Shown here: positions 1 through 12,243 of the stretch, one piece after another
Layout: each line of letters opens with the position of its first letter
How positions within the stretch are numbered: position 1 is the stretch's first letter
Assembly (NCBI GenBank): GCA_013368445.1
Contig: JAACJO010000009.1
Span: 1,674,001-1,738,000, forward strand
Origin: Leucocoprinus leucothites
Taxonomy: Eukaryota; Basidiomycota; Agaricomycetes; Agaricales; Agaricaceae
DNA: 64,000 bases
Direction: 5' to 3'
Translations under genes and position numbers: made by a program
Notes under the pieces: generated by a model
Seen by the model: only the letters and a program-made list of their open reading frames with translations
What the model was told of the DNA's origin: nothing
The model's database searches: none

Positions 1-234
1 CAGGGGACATCTAGGAGGTCCTAGAAACCAGAGAAATCACCCAGGGAGCTTACAACTCACACAGGAATCTGTGGACAACTGTAAATGACTGAGAGTCAAG
101 AAAGCGTCCACAGGAGAGTTGAACATCCAGTCAGGTGATCTACAACTAACTAAGCAACCTCTGCATCAACTCTAAGTTCACACATCAACAAATCAATCAC
201 AAATACTTGTAGACTGTCCAGAGCACATCTGACA
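1..234 (-). mobile_element. Copia LTR, cut by the window edge
   Basis: This matches the LTR at 43671-43921 in the same orientation and the reverse complement of the LTR at 2083-2333. It ends in CTGACA at 234. The missing part lies before the window. Whether it is a solo LTR or the 5' LTR of a minus-strand element cannot be told from here. Confidence 0.8.
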
Positions 235-863
235 ATACCATGAGTACAAGCAGTATTGTAAGTAAGAGTTGTAGACATATTAAGAGAACAATACCGAAAG
301 TTGGGATTCTGAATATACTGTCAAGATTTGCGAAATACTGGTGCTTACTAAGCATGCAAAAGTTACAGAGAAGTCAGCCATTGGCTTCAGTGTATGTGCT
401 GTGCCTTTCTGATATCACATTGACCAATTTGGTCTACAAGAAAGATGACAGGCAGTGCGAATTAAAATTTAACACTGAAGGAATAATTGGACAGAGAGTA
501 AGAGTGGAATCTTAGTTGATATTCAGAATAGGTAATACATGAGCTAGTAGCAACATATTTAAGATAATGTGAAATTGGACAAATAACACATAAATATCAC
601 AAAGCTCACAATGCAATAATAAACAAATAAACAGATAAACAAAAAGTAAATAGACAACGACAGACATGACATGATGGAGAACAACAAACATAAATGGAAT
701 GGCGGAAATGAATATGAGTGCAAATGAAAAGAGGATAGAATAATGAGTGGAAACAGGCTACGAAATATTTATAGAAATAGTAGATAATGAAAATTGTGGG
801 AATTGGAAGTTGAAAGAATAGTTGGAGATCAAATTGGAGAGGTCACAATTGCAGATTGTGACA
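235..863 (-). repeat. Dispersed repeat R, copy 1
   Basis: From about 315 to 863 the sequence is the reverse complement of 60021 to about 60580, with scattered substitutions and small indels. Read on the minus strand both copies begin TGTCA, so this may be an LTR of an unrecognised element, but I could not find its other end or a target duplication. It is AT-rich with runs of CAAATAAACA. The short ORF at 240-515 is not supported by any recognisable motif. Confidence 0.6.
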
Positions 864-1318
864 CAAGGGCTGTGAAGCTGAGGAGCTCTTTCTGACCTAC
901 ACAAATGCTTCCCATGGTAGTTGTAAGCAAACTGGTCACTCTACAGGTGGATATGTGACTCTGGTGTGTGGTGGAGCTGTGGGATGGTCCTCCAAGCATT
1001 AGCCCTTTGTTACTCTCTCTTCTACAGAGGCTGAGTATGTGGCTGCAGTTGAGGCTGGCAAGGAGATCATGTGGATGAGGAACATTCTGATTGAGTTTGG
1101 CTATTCCCCTTCCTATGCTTCCACTCTCCTGATTGACAACAAGTCTGGGATTGATGTTTCCAAGAATCCTGAGCATCATGGTCACACGAAACACCTGGAT
1201 CTGTGGTTCTACTGGCTCCAGGATGCTGTACAGTCCACTTTCATTGCTCCAGAGTACATCTCCACCAGCCAGAATGTGGCAGACTTGTTTACTAAGGCTG
1301 TTCAGCCCAAGATGGTGG

Positions 1319-1980
1319 TGTTATGTATATTGATTATATCTAGCATTTGTTCCATCTATAATACGAAGTCGATATTAGCTTTACTTAAGTAATATCGCAA
1401 TTATATTTCTTCTTATTTGTTCTTATATTCTCTCATTTGTTTTGACTCATTTACTTTGTCTGGTTACGACTCATTATGACTTGTTTGGTTTTGTTTATAT
1501 TTTGATGACATGTGATTGTTAAATATAGCTGCGCTATATTTGGACTTACCTTGTGATCGATCAGATGATCAAAGAAGAACTTCTTTAGAAGAACTTCTAA
1601 AGCTTCTTTGACAGATCACGTCTTATATAGTTTAATTAGCGTTAAGGAAGCTGTACGCTTCTCTTCTTTCGTTAGAAGCCCTTAGCCCTAGTTAATAATA
1701 GATACCGACTTGTATTGTATATAAGTCGTCGACACCTACCAAGGAGAAACATCATTTCTACTTGGTTAGGTGGAGACTCAATATGAGCCTTTATCTATAC
1801 AAAGTCGAATTGAACTTAAGCCCTAAGATCTCAATTACTAAAGTCTTAACTCTATAATCACCGTATTATAACTCTGACTTAGTAAACGACTTTGTCGCTT
1901 ACCGAGAAGGAGTCCCCTTTGATAAGATCAACTCGATACTTATCGCACCAGCTTAGGACCGGGCCGGCGTCACTATAACA
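1319..1980 (+). mobile_element. Solo LTR (662 bp) with 5-bp target duplication
   Basis: The segment starts TGTTATGTAT and ends ACTATAACA, giving TGTTA/TAACA inverted ends. It is flanked by GGTGG at 1314-1318 and GGTGG at 1981-1985. Removing it and one duplication restores the Copia reading frame through AVQPKMVEF. A second copy in the opposite orientation is at 56252-56915. No internal region of this family is in the window, so superfamily is not assigned. Confidence 0.92.
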
Positions 1981-2069
1981 GGTGGAGTTTGCAGTTCTCA
2001 TGCTAGGATTGACTTGCTAGAGAGTATAGGTGTTGATTTTGGTGTTTCCGACAACTTGTGGACTTGTCA

Positions 2070-2082
2070 GATCAAGGGGGTG
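2070..2082 (+). promoter_or_regulatory. Copia polypurine tract
   Basis: GATCAAGGGGGTG lies immediately before the 3' LTR start at 2083. This is the position and composition expected of the plus-strand primer of a Copia element. Confidence 0.7.
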
Positions 2083-2333
2083 TGTCAGATGTGCTCTAGA
2101 CAGTCTACAAGTATTTGTGATTGATTTGTTGATGTGTGAACATAGAGTTGATGCAGAGGTTGCTTAGTCAGTTGTAGATCACCTGACTGCATGTTCAACT
2201 CTCCTGTGGATGCTTTCTTGACTCTCAGTCATTTACAGTTGTCCACAGATTCCTGGGTGAGTTGTGAGCTCCCTGGGTGATTTCTCTGGTTTCTAGGACC
2301 TCCTACACATCCCCTGTGTGTCACCTTCTAACA
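2083..2333 (+). mobile_element. Copia 3' LTR (251 bp)
   Basis: It runs from TGTCAGATGTG to CTTCTAACA. The same LTR family occurs at 1-234, 27380-27526 (truncated), 33993-34294 (solo) and 43671-43921, with a relative at 42250-42517. The flank GGTGA at 2334-2338 belongs to the LINE ORF1 it landed in. The uninterrupted sequence can be seen near 45508. Confidence 0.88.
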
Positions 2334-2957
2334 GGTGAAGATGGAGGGAATAGCAGACTTGATGACAGTGATGTCAGAGTCTGAGGGCATGGCGGAGGTG
2401 TACAGCATGATGGTGCTGTACACCTTGGTGATATTCTCAATGTGCAAAGAAGACTTGGCACTTGAGAGGGCATTGTTGAGAAGGCATATGGCCTTGTGGT
2501 GGAGATAAGTGATCTCACTGGTATCTCCAGTGAAATCAAGGAACAATTGGTGGCAGGTGGGCCCAGCAGTGGTCATGTGCAGCTTCTTGGCAGAGCTGGC
2601 AGTGGCGGTGGGGGCCTGATGCATCGCAGCGATGTGATCAGGGTTGAGGGAGGGGTTTGCTTGTGCCAGCTTGATGAGCAACACAGGCAGTACTAAAGTG
2701 CCAGAATGAGCAGCTTCTGCAAATGAGCACTGACAAGGCACTGGAGCAGAAGCAGGGATGGGTGCCTTTGTGGGTGCTCGAGGGGGGCCACTAGCACATG
2801 CCTTAGGGGGCACTCGCTTGGGCAGTATGCGCAGATGGGCTAGGGTGGACTGCAGTGCCTTAGGCATTTGTTTGGGCATCTTGGGGGAGCCCATGTCAAT
2901 GTCATGTGGTTCTGCTTTGTCAGCGGATCCATGGGTCACCTCATGGATGATGCACAT
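2334..2957 (-). pseudogene. ORF1 fragment of ORF1-only LINE family D
   Basis: The minus-strand frame contains HGSADKAEPHDIDMGSPK, a proline-rich linker, and QLFLDFTGDTSEITYLHHKA followed by SSLHIENITKVYSTI. It is collinear with the longer copy at 45390-46115. The C-terminal part is cut at 2334 by the Copia element, and the N-terminal side is cut at about 2958 by a LINE A poly(A) tail. Family D ORF1 resembles the central domain and knuckle region of LINE A ORF1. An ORF1-type nucleic-acid-binding role is inferred from that. Confidence 0.75.
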
Positions 2958-2960
2958 GTC

Positions 2961-3653
2961 TTTTTTTAAAAATAAAAAAAATCAATGAATTTATATAGCA
3001 GTGCTCGATTGCAGTCCGCTTTCAACTAAATATTACAAACAAATGGTACACTATAGCAAGCTGGGGTACACGAAGCAGTCAAAGACCACTTAAGACAAAG
3101 ACTATACATGATTAGTCCAGTAAAATAGGAAAGGCTTGAGAGAGACTATAGAACAGGGTGTTATACACAGAGATCAGACTCAAAGGAAAAGAAATGAGAT
3201 GAGATGAAAGAATATAGTTCACCTTCATTTGGTTTGGCAGGCACAGGAGTTTGAGGCGGCAGTGAACATGTGTCTTGATTTATGAAGGTAAAAGCAGCCA
3301 GGTTCTTTTTTAAGAACTTGATGAGAAACTCATACCGAGGGAAGGCACATTGCACCCATTGAGTGCAGAAGGGATAGAGGGAACAATAGCACAGAATATG
3401 ATTTCATGTTTCAAGGCAATATCCACAGCAACAGGATTTGGGCTCGAGGGGGAAGAACCTCTCATGATAAGCTCCAATTGGAGCGTGATTGAGAATGGCA
3501 TGGGTCATGCACGCACATAGTGATGGCGACTCGTTAGCTAGTGGAAGCCAGATACCCCCTTTGATGTAGGTGGGGATAAGGAACTTGCAATTCTTTTTAG
3601 AAAGAAGGAAACCACTGCCGTGGTACTTCTTCTTCCAGAATGTGGACTCCTAG
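2961..3653 (-). mobile_element. LINE A fragment A0 (3' end of ORF2 and tail)
   Basis: On the minus strand it carries the last part of LINE A ORF2 (WKKKYHGSGF, later QCAFPRYEFLIKFLKKN and ending ESDLCV with the stop at 3161), then a ~200-bp 3' UTR and an A-rich tail at 2961-2985. The 3' UTR has the family tail ending TATATAAATTCATTGATT. It is 5'-truncated at 3653, exactly where A1 begins on the opposite strand. Confidence 0.85.
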
Positions 3654-3732
3654 CATCCTCCTTTCCCTCTAACCACCATCATCAATTTCTTTGATGGTGT
3701 TTTATACTACATTGACTACAAATTCTATTAAC

Positions 3733-6469
3733 ATGACTATACCATTGCATTGGGTAGACCTTAAGAGTACCCCACCACTGTCTTTGGACCCTATGAACAT
3801 TGCTGACACTGAAACACATGTCTCAACCAGCAAGCACAACCACTCAAAATCGCCTGCGCTTTCTATCAAATCAACTAGGCACTCTGTATACAATGATGCC
3901 AAGTCTGCTGCCTCATCCAGAGCTGGCTGAGATGAGGAGGAGAATGGTGAGAGTGATTCTGACTCATCTGATGTCTCGACTCCCTCCTCCCCCATAACCA
4001 TTCCTGTTGCACTATCGTGTGCAGCATTGCACTCATCCCTTAGAACTCCCCCTCCCCCTTTGTCACATGTCAAGCAAGCCCGTGCTCATGATACTCACCA
4101 AGGTCTGGACACTACTCCCAAAGCCATCTCAAGAACAGCATCTATGAGCACATACAACAGTTTTAAATCACCTATTCCCTTCCACCCTTTTGGTGAGGGG
4201 TTCCTAGGTGAGTTAAATAAACCTGATCCTTTGAACTTGAACTCTTGTGGGGATGCATGGAGTGACCAAGAGGATGAGATACTCAGTAATGGGGTACCTA
4301 ACATCCATCTTTTTAGACCCCCACCCACCTCAAGGCTGCCTCATGCGATCCATGGATCTGCTGAGTCAGCAAAAGCTGTGCCATCTGGCACTCTAGCTAC
4401 TTTTTTTGCCAGTTCATCTAATACTAATGACGTCACACCTGACATCACACATGATGTTACTGGTGATGTCACTGCACAGCCACAGGAATCCAGGCCTGCA
4501 CAGCCACATCTTCCAGATCTCAAGGATCCATCAAACACAGCCACTAAAGAAACTGTTTTTGTCAGTGAAGCTGCCTTCAAAGCACTTGAGGTGCTTAGAT
4601 ATGTTACCAACTTCTTCAAACACTGTGCCACTCTGGGATTACAGCCCAGAAAGAAAGACCTGAGGTTTCCCCAAATGGGAGAGCCAATTTATTGTTTACT
4701 TACAACTATGTTTGAATCAGGCTGGGATCACTTGCCTATTAACAGCGAAAATGGTCTCATGATTATTGAAGCACTGAGACAATACCTCAGCCCCCCCTCT
4801 GATATCCCCATGATGGACTCTTCTCCCCATCCAAAGGGTAAGGGTAAGAGAAAGAAGGCATGTAAACCCTCTCTGTCTTTCATTCCCATCCCCCTATTCC
4901 TGCCCAGCATTGTTGTTGGGCAAACTGACTCCACAGCATGCATCGACAATGATTCCATGAATGTCAACAAAGCCCCTCCCGCTGAGGAATGATGTTTCAT
5001 CTTCTGGTAAGACACATGACTTTATGTCTGTGTCAGGCCCCCAAAAGGCAAAGAATGATGTTACATCTTCCAAGCCTGCTGGTCCTATTCACATCTCCCA
5101 GGCTCCCCCTCTATCCTCCAATCATGTGACTCCAAGGAATAGGAATGGAAATTTCGAGCATTCAGTTGGACAACACCCTTCTTCTGATGGCCAGGCTTAG
5201 CCATCTAAACCTAACTCTAAGGGCACCTCTAAAATGCCACCCCCTATTCCCCTGTCTGACTGTAAGGCATCCACCAAACCTCTTACAGAACACTTCAACA
5301 AGAAGAACATGTTGTTTGCTGATACCACCTGATGGAGTGTCCAGCCAACAGCTTCCTCTTTCACCTCTCCCAATATCAACAGGGTCAAGATGTGAGAAAT
5401 GATACTTGCCTTCCCCAAACTCTCCTATGACAAAGTCCTTGCCATGTACAAGGTAGGTTTTGGTAGTGCTCAACCTCAAGCATCCGAACCTTTGACATCA
5501 AGTGCTCAACACGCTAAACCAAAAATGATGATGCACAGCCCTACCCATTGTCAAGTCCTTATCCCCTTCAAGGGAAATATTATTGCTGACTGCATCAAAG
5601 ACTTTAATAAGGCAGCTGAATTTTGCAACTGCAGCCTTACTGCCACCCAATCCAAACTTCATGTTGAGTCTGTGTGTGAGTCATACAATGGAATATCCAT
5701 CACCACTTTGGGCATCACCACTCCTACTGACCTTGACACCATTAAATCCTGGCTGAAAAAAGCCTGGCAACTTGGAGACACCATCCCTATTGAGCCCCAT
5801 CTCCCACAATCCAAATCATTCCTTAAGATCATCAGTGTTCCATACTGGGTATCCAATTCTTCCAACCCTCTCTCTCCCACTTTCATTGAGCAGGCCCTTG
5901 GCCAATTCCCTCTCTTCAAAAATGTCATTCTTGCTGCTCACCCTTGTGTCATGAAAGCCTCCCCCAAGTCAGACACAGCTGTCATATGGTTCAACATCTG
6001 GGATTCCCAAAATAGTACTAAGGCCAAGACATTGGTCAATTGCACCATCAACATTGGTTGACATGTCAGCACCATCTGTGCCACCAGTATGCATTCCAGT
6101 GTTATGCAATGTACGAACTGCTGGCAGTGGGGTCATCCCACTCATACATGCCATGCCCTTGGTGCTCACTGTCAAATATGTGGTAGCCCTCATCATGTTG
6201 AGAATCACTGTTCTATGGCTTGGTGCTGCAAAGCCAACCCCAAATCCAACCCTCCTTGTGATGCTACCCCTGATGGTATCCCATGCCCTCACCTTGAGAA
6301 CTTCAAATGTCTCAACTGCAAAGGTGATCACCATGCTAACAACACTAAATGTCCATTCTGGAGAAACAGGTTCAACTGCACCTGGCACTCTAACAAAGCT
6401 ACCAAGTCATGCACTGCACATGCTGTCCATGCTAACACCAATTGCTCCAGTGGTGGAGTTGCCATTTAA
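3733..6469 (+). pseudogene. LINE A1 ORF1 (nucleic-acid-binding, CCHC knuckles)
   Basis: The chosen ATG (MTIPLHWVDLKS) aligns with the first methionine after the ~80-nt leader in A2 and A4. The protein has a low-complexity Ser/Pro/Asp N-terminal half, a central block (NFFKHCATLGL, GEPIYCLLTTMFESGWD), a KGKGKRKKA basic stretch, then a globular region ending VIWFNIWDSQNSTKAK. The C-terminal cysteine array includes CTNCWQWGHPTHTC, CQICGSPHHVENHC and CLNCKGDHHANNTKC. Stops and frame changes lie near 3930, 4990, 5200, 5330, 5395 and 6061. The family role is to bind element RNA and form the ribonucleoprotein. Confidence 0.88.
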
Positions 6470-6471
6470 TT

Positions 6472-9400
6472 ATGCCTGGTAAGAACAATGTCATTTCCTC
6501 TATTCATATCTATTTGCAAAACATGGGGCACTCTTATGCCCTTGTTGACACTATTCTTGAGTCCAAGAAGCTGGACTTCAACATTATATTTCTACAGGAA
6601 CCTCCATAGAATCATATTCACAAGGTACCTTCCATGACTAACCCTGAAGGGGATGATGTCATAGGTGCCCCTATCCATCCCGAGTGGCTGTGTATGGTTC
6701 ACCCTACCAAGCCCAATGACCCCCGTCCCTGTACTTTGACTTAGGTTCACAGACATCTGCTTCATATGAGACCCATCCTTTGACAGGAGTGGGTCAATCA
6801 CCATGATATCCAAATTCTGGGTTTATTTAACCAGGGTGATTATATTCACTTTCTCAATATATACTCTGACTTGTCATCATTGGTGATAAATTTTCTTTCA
6901 TCTAACTTCATTGACATCCCTAATATTGTGTACATGGGAGGTGACTTCAACTGTTGTTCTCCAGAGTAGGATCCCTTGGCCTCCTTTCTCCCTTGCTCCA
7001 ATATAACTCTAACAGAGTTAGCGGATTGTTTCAATCTCACAAGGTCCTCACTGACTGTTTTTTCCCCAACCCATTTTTCTTCTATAGAAGAGCATGACAA
7101 TTCTGTTATTGATATCATCTTTTGTGCTAATGATTCCACTCCCCATGTAATTGATGTGAATTCGAGACTACCATTGGATCATGCTCCTTTACTCATTGAC
7201 CTTCTGATTTGTCCGGATTTTATTAATTGTAAGAAATGAGTACTGCCAAAGGATAGTGATGAAGAGACCACCTTTATTTCTCAGGTCTCAGAGCATCTAG
7301 CAGCTATTGACTGCTCAAACATCTATTCCACCTCTTGTTTGGACTCTATCTCAGACTCCATTTCTCATATATTCACTGACTCTTGGAACACTAACTCTAA
7401 AATTGTATGGATTACTAACAGGTTGAAAGAATGGTGGACCCCCCACTGCTCTGCGACTTTGCTTACATACAGGAGAACCAAGGATTGAGAGGACTGGCAA
7501 GTGTTCAGAGCAGCTACTCATGCTGTTAAATGCTCTTTCTTTGATAGGTGCATTCATGAAATAGTGTTGACCAACAAACGACCCTGGGATCTTATGGAAT
7601 GGGTCAAGCAGCAAAAACTCCCTGCCATTGAGGGTATTTGATATCAAGGACACCCTTGTAATGACCTTCCGGACTTGTGGAATGCACTACATTTGTCATA
7701 CAACTCTGCATCAGGCTGACTGGTAAGCCCTCATATTTTGAATGAAATGAAATCTTTTCCCCCCCCATTCCTGGACAGACTTCTCCATTCTAGAACTTAC
7801 CGAATCCCTCTCATCTTGTGCTAACTCCTCAGCACCTGGACCTGATCATATTTCCTGGAAACATCTAAAGTCTATTGTCACCCATAACGATTGCTGCAAG
7901 AACATTATACTCATTGCCAATGCATGCATATGTCTCTCTCACTGGCCAAGTCACTTCAAAGACTCGGTCTCTATCATCATTCCCAAGCCAAATAAACCGG
8001 CCTATGATACCCCTAAAGTGTTTCATCCCATTGTCCTACTAAACACTTTAGGTAAACTAATTGAAAAGATGATCACATGCCACATGCAATTTGAAGCAGT
8101 CTCTTCAGGAGCCCTCCATCCAAATCAAATGGGTGGGGTAATCCAATGCTCCACTGAGGACACAGATGTTTTCCTCACTCACATTATTTGGGCTGGATGG
8201 GCCAAAGGTATGATCACTAGTGTTTGCACTTTTGACATCACTGTTAAGTGCGCAAATGCTATGGGTAGGAACTGACATCTAGGACTGGATGGCAGAGATA
8301 GGACAGAGGTAAGACAGCAGCCAGTCATCGAACACAGAAGCAGGTCATGGCCTCAACTTATGTGTTGTGCTGACTACTGACACTTGACCCAGATTTCAGA
8401 CAAGGGAAGAGAGCAGAGTAGAAACCAGCATATTGCTAAGTTGATTATCAGACTGAAGAATCCAAGTACAAAGTTGTGCTACTTATATACGATGTGGAAT
8501 ATAGGATCGGATAAGGAAAACAAGCAAAGTAGTAAATGGAGAAATAATCAAAGTGGAGTCCACAAATTTTACAAGGCTAGAAGATAGAAAATTTACTATT
8601 AAACGGTTGTCAGAAAATTTTGACAAGGCAGTATGAATTAATAAAATGGAAGATGTCAGAATAAGTCCAAAGGTGAAAGACTGATAAAAACCAAAGTAAC
8701 CGATATGTGAGAACAGATAAGAGTTCATGAAAATAATACCAAGTTCAAACCATCAGCCATTCTTGAGGACTGGCTCATGACAATCACCCAATTCTTCCCT
8801 TCCCTAAATCACAATATTCTTACTGACATCCTGCGACACCAGGGGTTTGCCCCAGAACTTGTAAAATTTTTCTCTCACTACCTGATAGGTCAATCTACCC
8901 AATTCATGTGGAACACCTTTATGTCTGATGCCCATGACACAGATGTTGGCATGGGGCAAGGTTTGGCTCTCTCACCCATCCTCTCAGCACTTTATTTGGC
9001 ACCTCTCATGTTCATGTTTGACCAATGTGCTCGTCTACAATCCATCCCCTCTTCCCTTTTATCCTTTGTTGATGATGGGCTTTGTATATCTCAAGTGAAG
9101 AACTATACTGACACCATTTCTTCCCTCAAATCAGCATACTCCATTATTAAGTCCATATGCACTGACCTTGGATTAGTTGTTGAACATGACAAATCTGAGG
9201 TTTTCCACTTCTCTCATTGTCACAACAATTCTAATCCCCCACTTGACCTATCTGATGTTGGTGGCCCCCTCCTTCATCTGAAATACTTTTGGCGATACCT
9301 AGGTTTCTATTTTGATCACCAACTCTCATTTCAAGAACACATTTGATATTACTCCACCAAAGCATTATCCATGGTGAAAGCTATGGGTATGCTAGGTAAC

Positions 9401-10959
9401 TCAACCCGAGGTCTCCTCCCTCTTCAAAAATGACTTCTATATAGGTCATGTGTCGTCCCTGTGGCAACATATGGCTTTCAACTATGGTACTTTGAGGGCA
9501 CTCATAACAAGGCACTTCTCAAGTCCCTCTCAACTATGCAGAGGCACACAGCTCTTTGGATCACCAGTGCTTTTCGCACTTCTCCATCTGGTGGCACTGA
9601 AAGTATTGCTGGACTTATTCCCATCCACCTTCATCTTTGTAAATTAGCTATTCGCTCTTCATATTGAGTTTCCACTTTACCTTCGAACCATGCATTATGC
9701 TTGCTTCTATCTGATCATTTCTCTCTTAACTCTTCCCCCCATCCCCAATTGCTTTGCTTTCTCACTCTGGCCAAAAAAGTCAAAGTCAAAGGCCCTATCA
9801 TTGATGTAGATAGTTCTCTTTCTCATCTCTCTGACTCCTTCTCTCCATTCACCCCTGAATCCAAGCCTGGGTCTTGTCTCATGGACATCTTCCCTGATTC
9901 CATTCACTTTCATCCTTGTAACTGCTTGGACAAACACAAAATGCACAAACATGTATTGTCTCTTGACTCTGTTTTTTCCTCTTCTTCCTCTGACTGTACT
10001 TGTATATCAGTTGTTACTGACACTTCTGTTCCACTTGTAGGTTCCCTTCAGGTGGTTTTGGCAGCACATTTATATTGTGGCAGACAACAAGTGTCCCATG
10101 CAAAACAGGCAAGCAGCTGGGCATCTTCTACAGATGCCAAACTCTATTCCATTCACATTGGCATCGCCATCTCCAATGCGACAAGATCATTCTCATCACC
10201 GATTGTCTCCCAGCAGCTAAGCTGGCAGTCAACCCTTCCATTCACTTGAGTCAGTCGCACTCTATCCAAGTTTGCTGGCTCCTATCCAACTGGCTTGCAG
10301 CCAAACTATCCCACTCCATCAACTTTTGGGACATTCCATCTAAGTGGTGTTGGAAGCCCCATCTTAAAGTCCATAATGATGTCACCTCCACACACATCCA
10401 TGCCCCTCCCAGCACAGGCACCACCCTCGACTTCTTGTGATGCAAAGCCACCAATGACTGCCAGAAATCATGGGAGTCTACATTTTGGAAGAAATACCGT
10501 GGCAATGGTTTCCTTCTTTCAAAGAAAAATCACAAGTTCCTTATCCCCACATATGTTAAGGGAGGCACTTGGCTTCCTCTAGCCAACAAGTCACCATCTT
10601 TATGCACATGCATGACTTGTGCTATCCTCAGCCACACTCCTATTGGAGCTTATTGCAAGAAGTTCTTCCCCCTTGAGCCTAAATCCTGTTGTTGTGGCCA
10701 TCACCTGGAAACAAGACATCACATTTTGTGTAATTGCCCACTTTATCCCATCTGTACCCAGTGGGTGCAATGTGCTTTCCCTCGATATGAGTTCCTTGTT
10801 GAGTTTTTGAAAAAGAACCCAGCTACCTTTGCCTTTACCAACCATGACATGTGTCCACTGCTACTTCAAGCCCCTATGCCTGCCAAACCAAATGAAGGTG
10901 AACTATACTCTTTCATCTCATCTCTTTTCTTTTCTCTTGATTCCAATATCTGTGTATAA
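6472..10959 (+). pseudogene. LINE A1 ORF2 (endonuclease, RT, RNase H)
   Basis: The ATG lies 2 nt after the ORF1 TAA. Recognisable in order are an APE-type endonuclease (YMGGDFNCC, SVIDIIF, LDHAPLLI), a reverse transcriptase (FHPIVLLNTLGKLIEKM, GLALSPILSALY, catalytic SFVDDGL), an RNase H (SVVTDTSVPLVG, SSTDAKLYSI) and a C-terminal zinc-like CCCGHHLETRHHILC. Several stops are TGA where sister copies have CGA, for example at 9344 and 9431. A solo LTR at 8242-8782 splits the RT between FDIT and QFFPSL. Confidence 0.9.
8242..8782 (-). mobile_element. Solo LTR of Gypsy element G1 (541 bp)
   Basis: It starts TGTTAAGTGC and ends CATGACA. ATCAC flanks it at 8237-8241 and again at 8783-8787. Excision of the LTR plus one duplication restores the RT frame FDITQFFPSL seen in A2. 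It matches the G1 LTRs at 12244-12800 and at 34469-34785 with 41734-41923, in the same orientation. Confidence 0.93.
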
Positions 10960-11161
10960 CACCTTGCTCTATAGTCTCTTTTGAGTCTTTTCTATCTTAC
11001 TGGACTAATCGTATATAGTCTTTGTCTTAAGTGGTCTCGACTGCTTCATGTACCCTGGCTTGCTGTAGCATACCATCTGGTTGTATTATTTAGTTGAAAG
11101 CAGACTGCAATTGAGCACTGCTATATAAATTCATTGATTTAAATAAAATAAAATAAAAAAA

Positions 11162-11264
11162 GAGTGGGAACAAGTGTGGAGAGTTCTGTGCCAGGAGAGA
11201 GCAGAGTCTTCACAGAATTGCAGTCAGACATGCTGAATCTCAACTTCAGAAAATAAAAATAAAA
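11162..11264. other. Short unassigned spacer
   Basis: About 100 bp between the A1 tail and the next LINE fragment. It ends in an A-rich stretch (AAAATAAAAATAAAAAAAGG) that could be the tail of a very short 5'-truncated insertion. No coding similarity is evident. Confidence 0.3.
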
Positions 11265-11927
11265 AAAGGTGGTCCAGCCGCAGCTGGCCCACTGCTCACC
11301 CATGGAAATGCATGCACTCCCATACCCACTTATCTCGAATTTGTAGATGGCACTGGCAAGATAGCTAGCACACACCTTGGTGTAGTCCTCATCGAGGAGA
11401 GAATTGTCAGGGAGTTCATGTATGAAGCACGAGAACTTCTTGAGGCTATTAAAAGCCCACTTGGCCATGGCATCATCTCCAGGCATGGTCCTGGTGGAGG
11501 ACAATGGGGTGGATGGTGCAATCAGGGGAGGAGTGGGAACTGGGTAGTATATGGTACCACCAGCGATGAGAGGGGCCTTGGGACCAAAGGTCACCAGAGG
11601 CTGAGTAGTAGGCACCAGTGATGGAACATCAGCAGGCACCAAGGGGAGGGGTGAGAGCAACTGAAAGTCAGCCTTTATAGCAGCCTTGAAATCTGCCATT
11701 GTGCAGACCAGCTGGGTGGAGGTGGAGGGCCTGGGGGCCTCTTTGATTGTATCAAGCTCATCATTGCTAGATGCAATGTCAGAGTTGAGGTCCATGTTCG
11801 TGATTTCGTGAGCAACAGCTTTAGATTTGTGCCTACCCATGTTAGCTAGAGTAGAATCGGTGTATACTAGATGTCTAATTGCACACCAACAAATAGATAG
11901 TGGTGGTAAGAGGTCAAGGAGGGATGG
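11265..11927 (-). pseudogene. ORF1-only LINE family D, 5' end and ORF1 N-terminus
   Basis: The minus strand reads from a 5' end with CTTACCACCAC (11905-11927) through a ~87-nt leader to an ATG at 11840 (MGRHKSKAVAHEITN). It continues ASSNDELDTIKEAPRPSTS, a long proline-rich linker, and GSACISMGEQWASCGWTTF before losing similarity at about 11265. The paralogue at 53762-54361 matches throughout. Family D is described under the longer copies. The element sits inside repeat E, whose sequence begins again at 11928. Confidence 0.78.
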
Positions 11928-12243
11928 CTGCTGGGACCAGGTGTCATGTCCCTCATATCGGTGTCTATGTTGCCCTGGGGGTTGGCAAAGAGAGCACAGA
12001 GTGCCTTGGTGACTGTTCTCTGGTCATCAGGATCCTCAGGGTCAGCTGGGAGGTTGCCCCACTTAGGCTGAGAGAAGACTTTGGCCAGGGTAATAAACCT
12101 GGCAGCCATGTCTTGAAGGGAAGGAGTAGTCAATGGGGAGGAGAGGTTCCAGCCCAGCCAGTTGGTAGTATCAGCAAAAGAGGTGGTGATTGCTCCAGCA
12201 TTGTCATTGACTGACAAACTGTCATCCAAATGAAGGGACGACA
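11928..12243 (-). repeat. Repeat E, left part (host of the G1 insertion)
   Basis: The minus-strand frame gives LSVNDNAGAITTSFADTTNWLGWNLSSP in pieces, then SQPKWGNLPADPEDPDDQRTV. The copy at 55620-56251 encodes the same residues. It breaks at 12243 with the 5-bp flank CGACA and resumes beyond 41923. I do not recognise the protein. It could be part of an element or of a multicopy host gene. Confidence 0.6.

Larger units (their letters stand above)
868..2082 (+). pseudogene. Copia pol 3' end (RNase H), interrupted by a solo LTR
   Basis: The reading frame gives a typical Ty1/Copia RNase H block: STGGYVTL, then GWSSKH-stop-PFVTLSSTEAEY, and later HTKHLDLWFYWLQD and NVADLFTKAVQPK. The TAG near 991 sits where Gln is usual in the family. 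The frame is broken at 1319 by a solo LTR and resumes after 1985 with the final residues and a stop. Everything before RNase H is missing. It leads directly into a polypurine tract and the 3' LTR, so this is the 3' end of a 5'-truncated Copia element. Confidence 0.85.
3654..11161 (+). mobile_element. Tad1-like LINE family A, copy A1
   Basis: This copy runs from the conserved 5' end CATCCTCCTTTCCCTC to an AAATA-rich tail, so it is nearly full length at about 6.97 kb without the 546 bp added by the solo LTR and its duplication. Order: ~80-nt leader, ORF1, ORF2 with endonuclease, reverse transcriptase and RNase H, then a ~200-bp 3' UTR. I see no clear target-site duplication. The left flank is the broken end of A0 and the right flank is unrelated, so one side was probably lost. 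Confidence 0.9.

Noticed and set aside
235..260. Mariner inverted-repeat remnant beside repeat R copy 1
   Set aside because: TACTCATG is shared with the mariner end at 60736, but only 8 bases match and the surrounding repeat R is not aligned there. Chance is likely.
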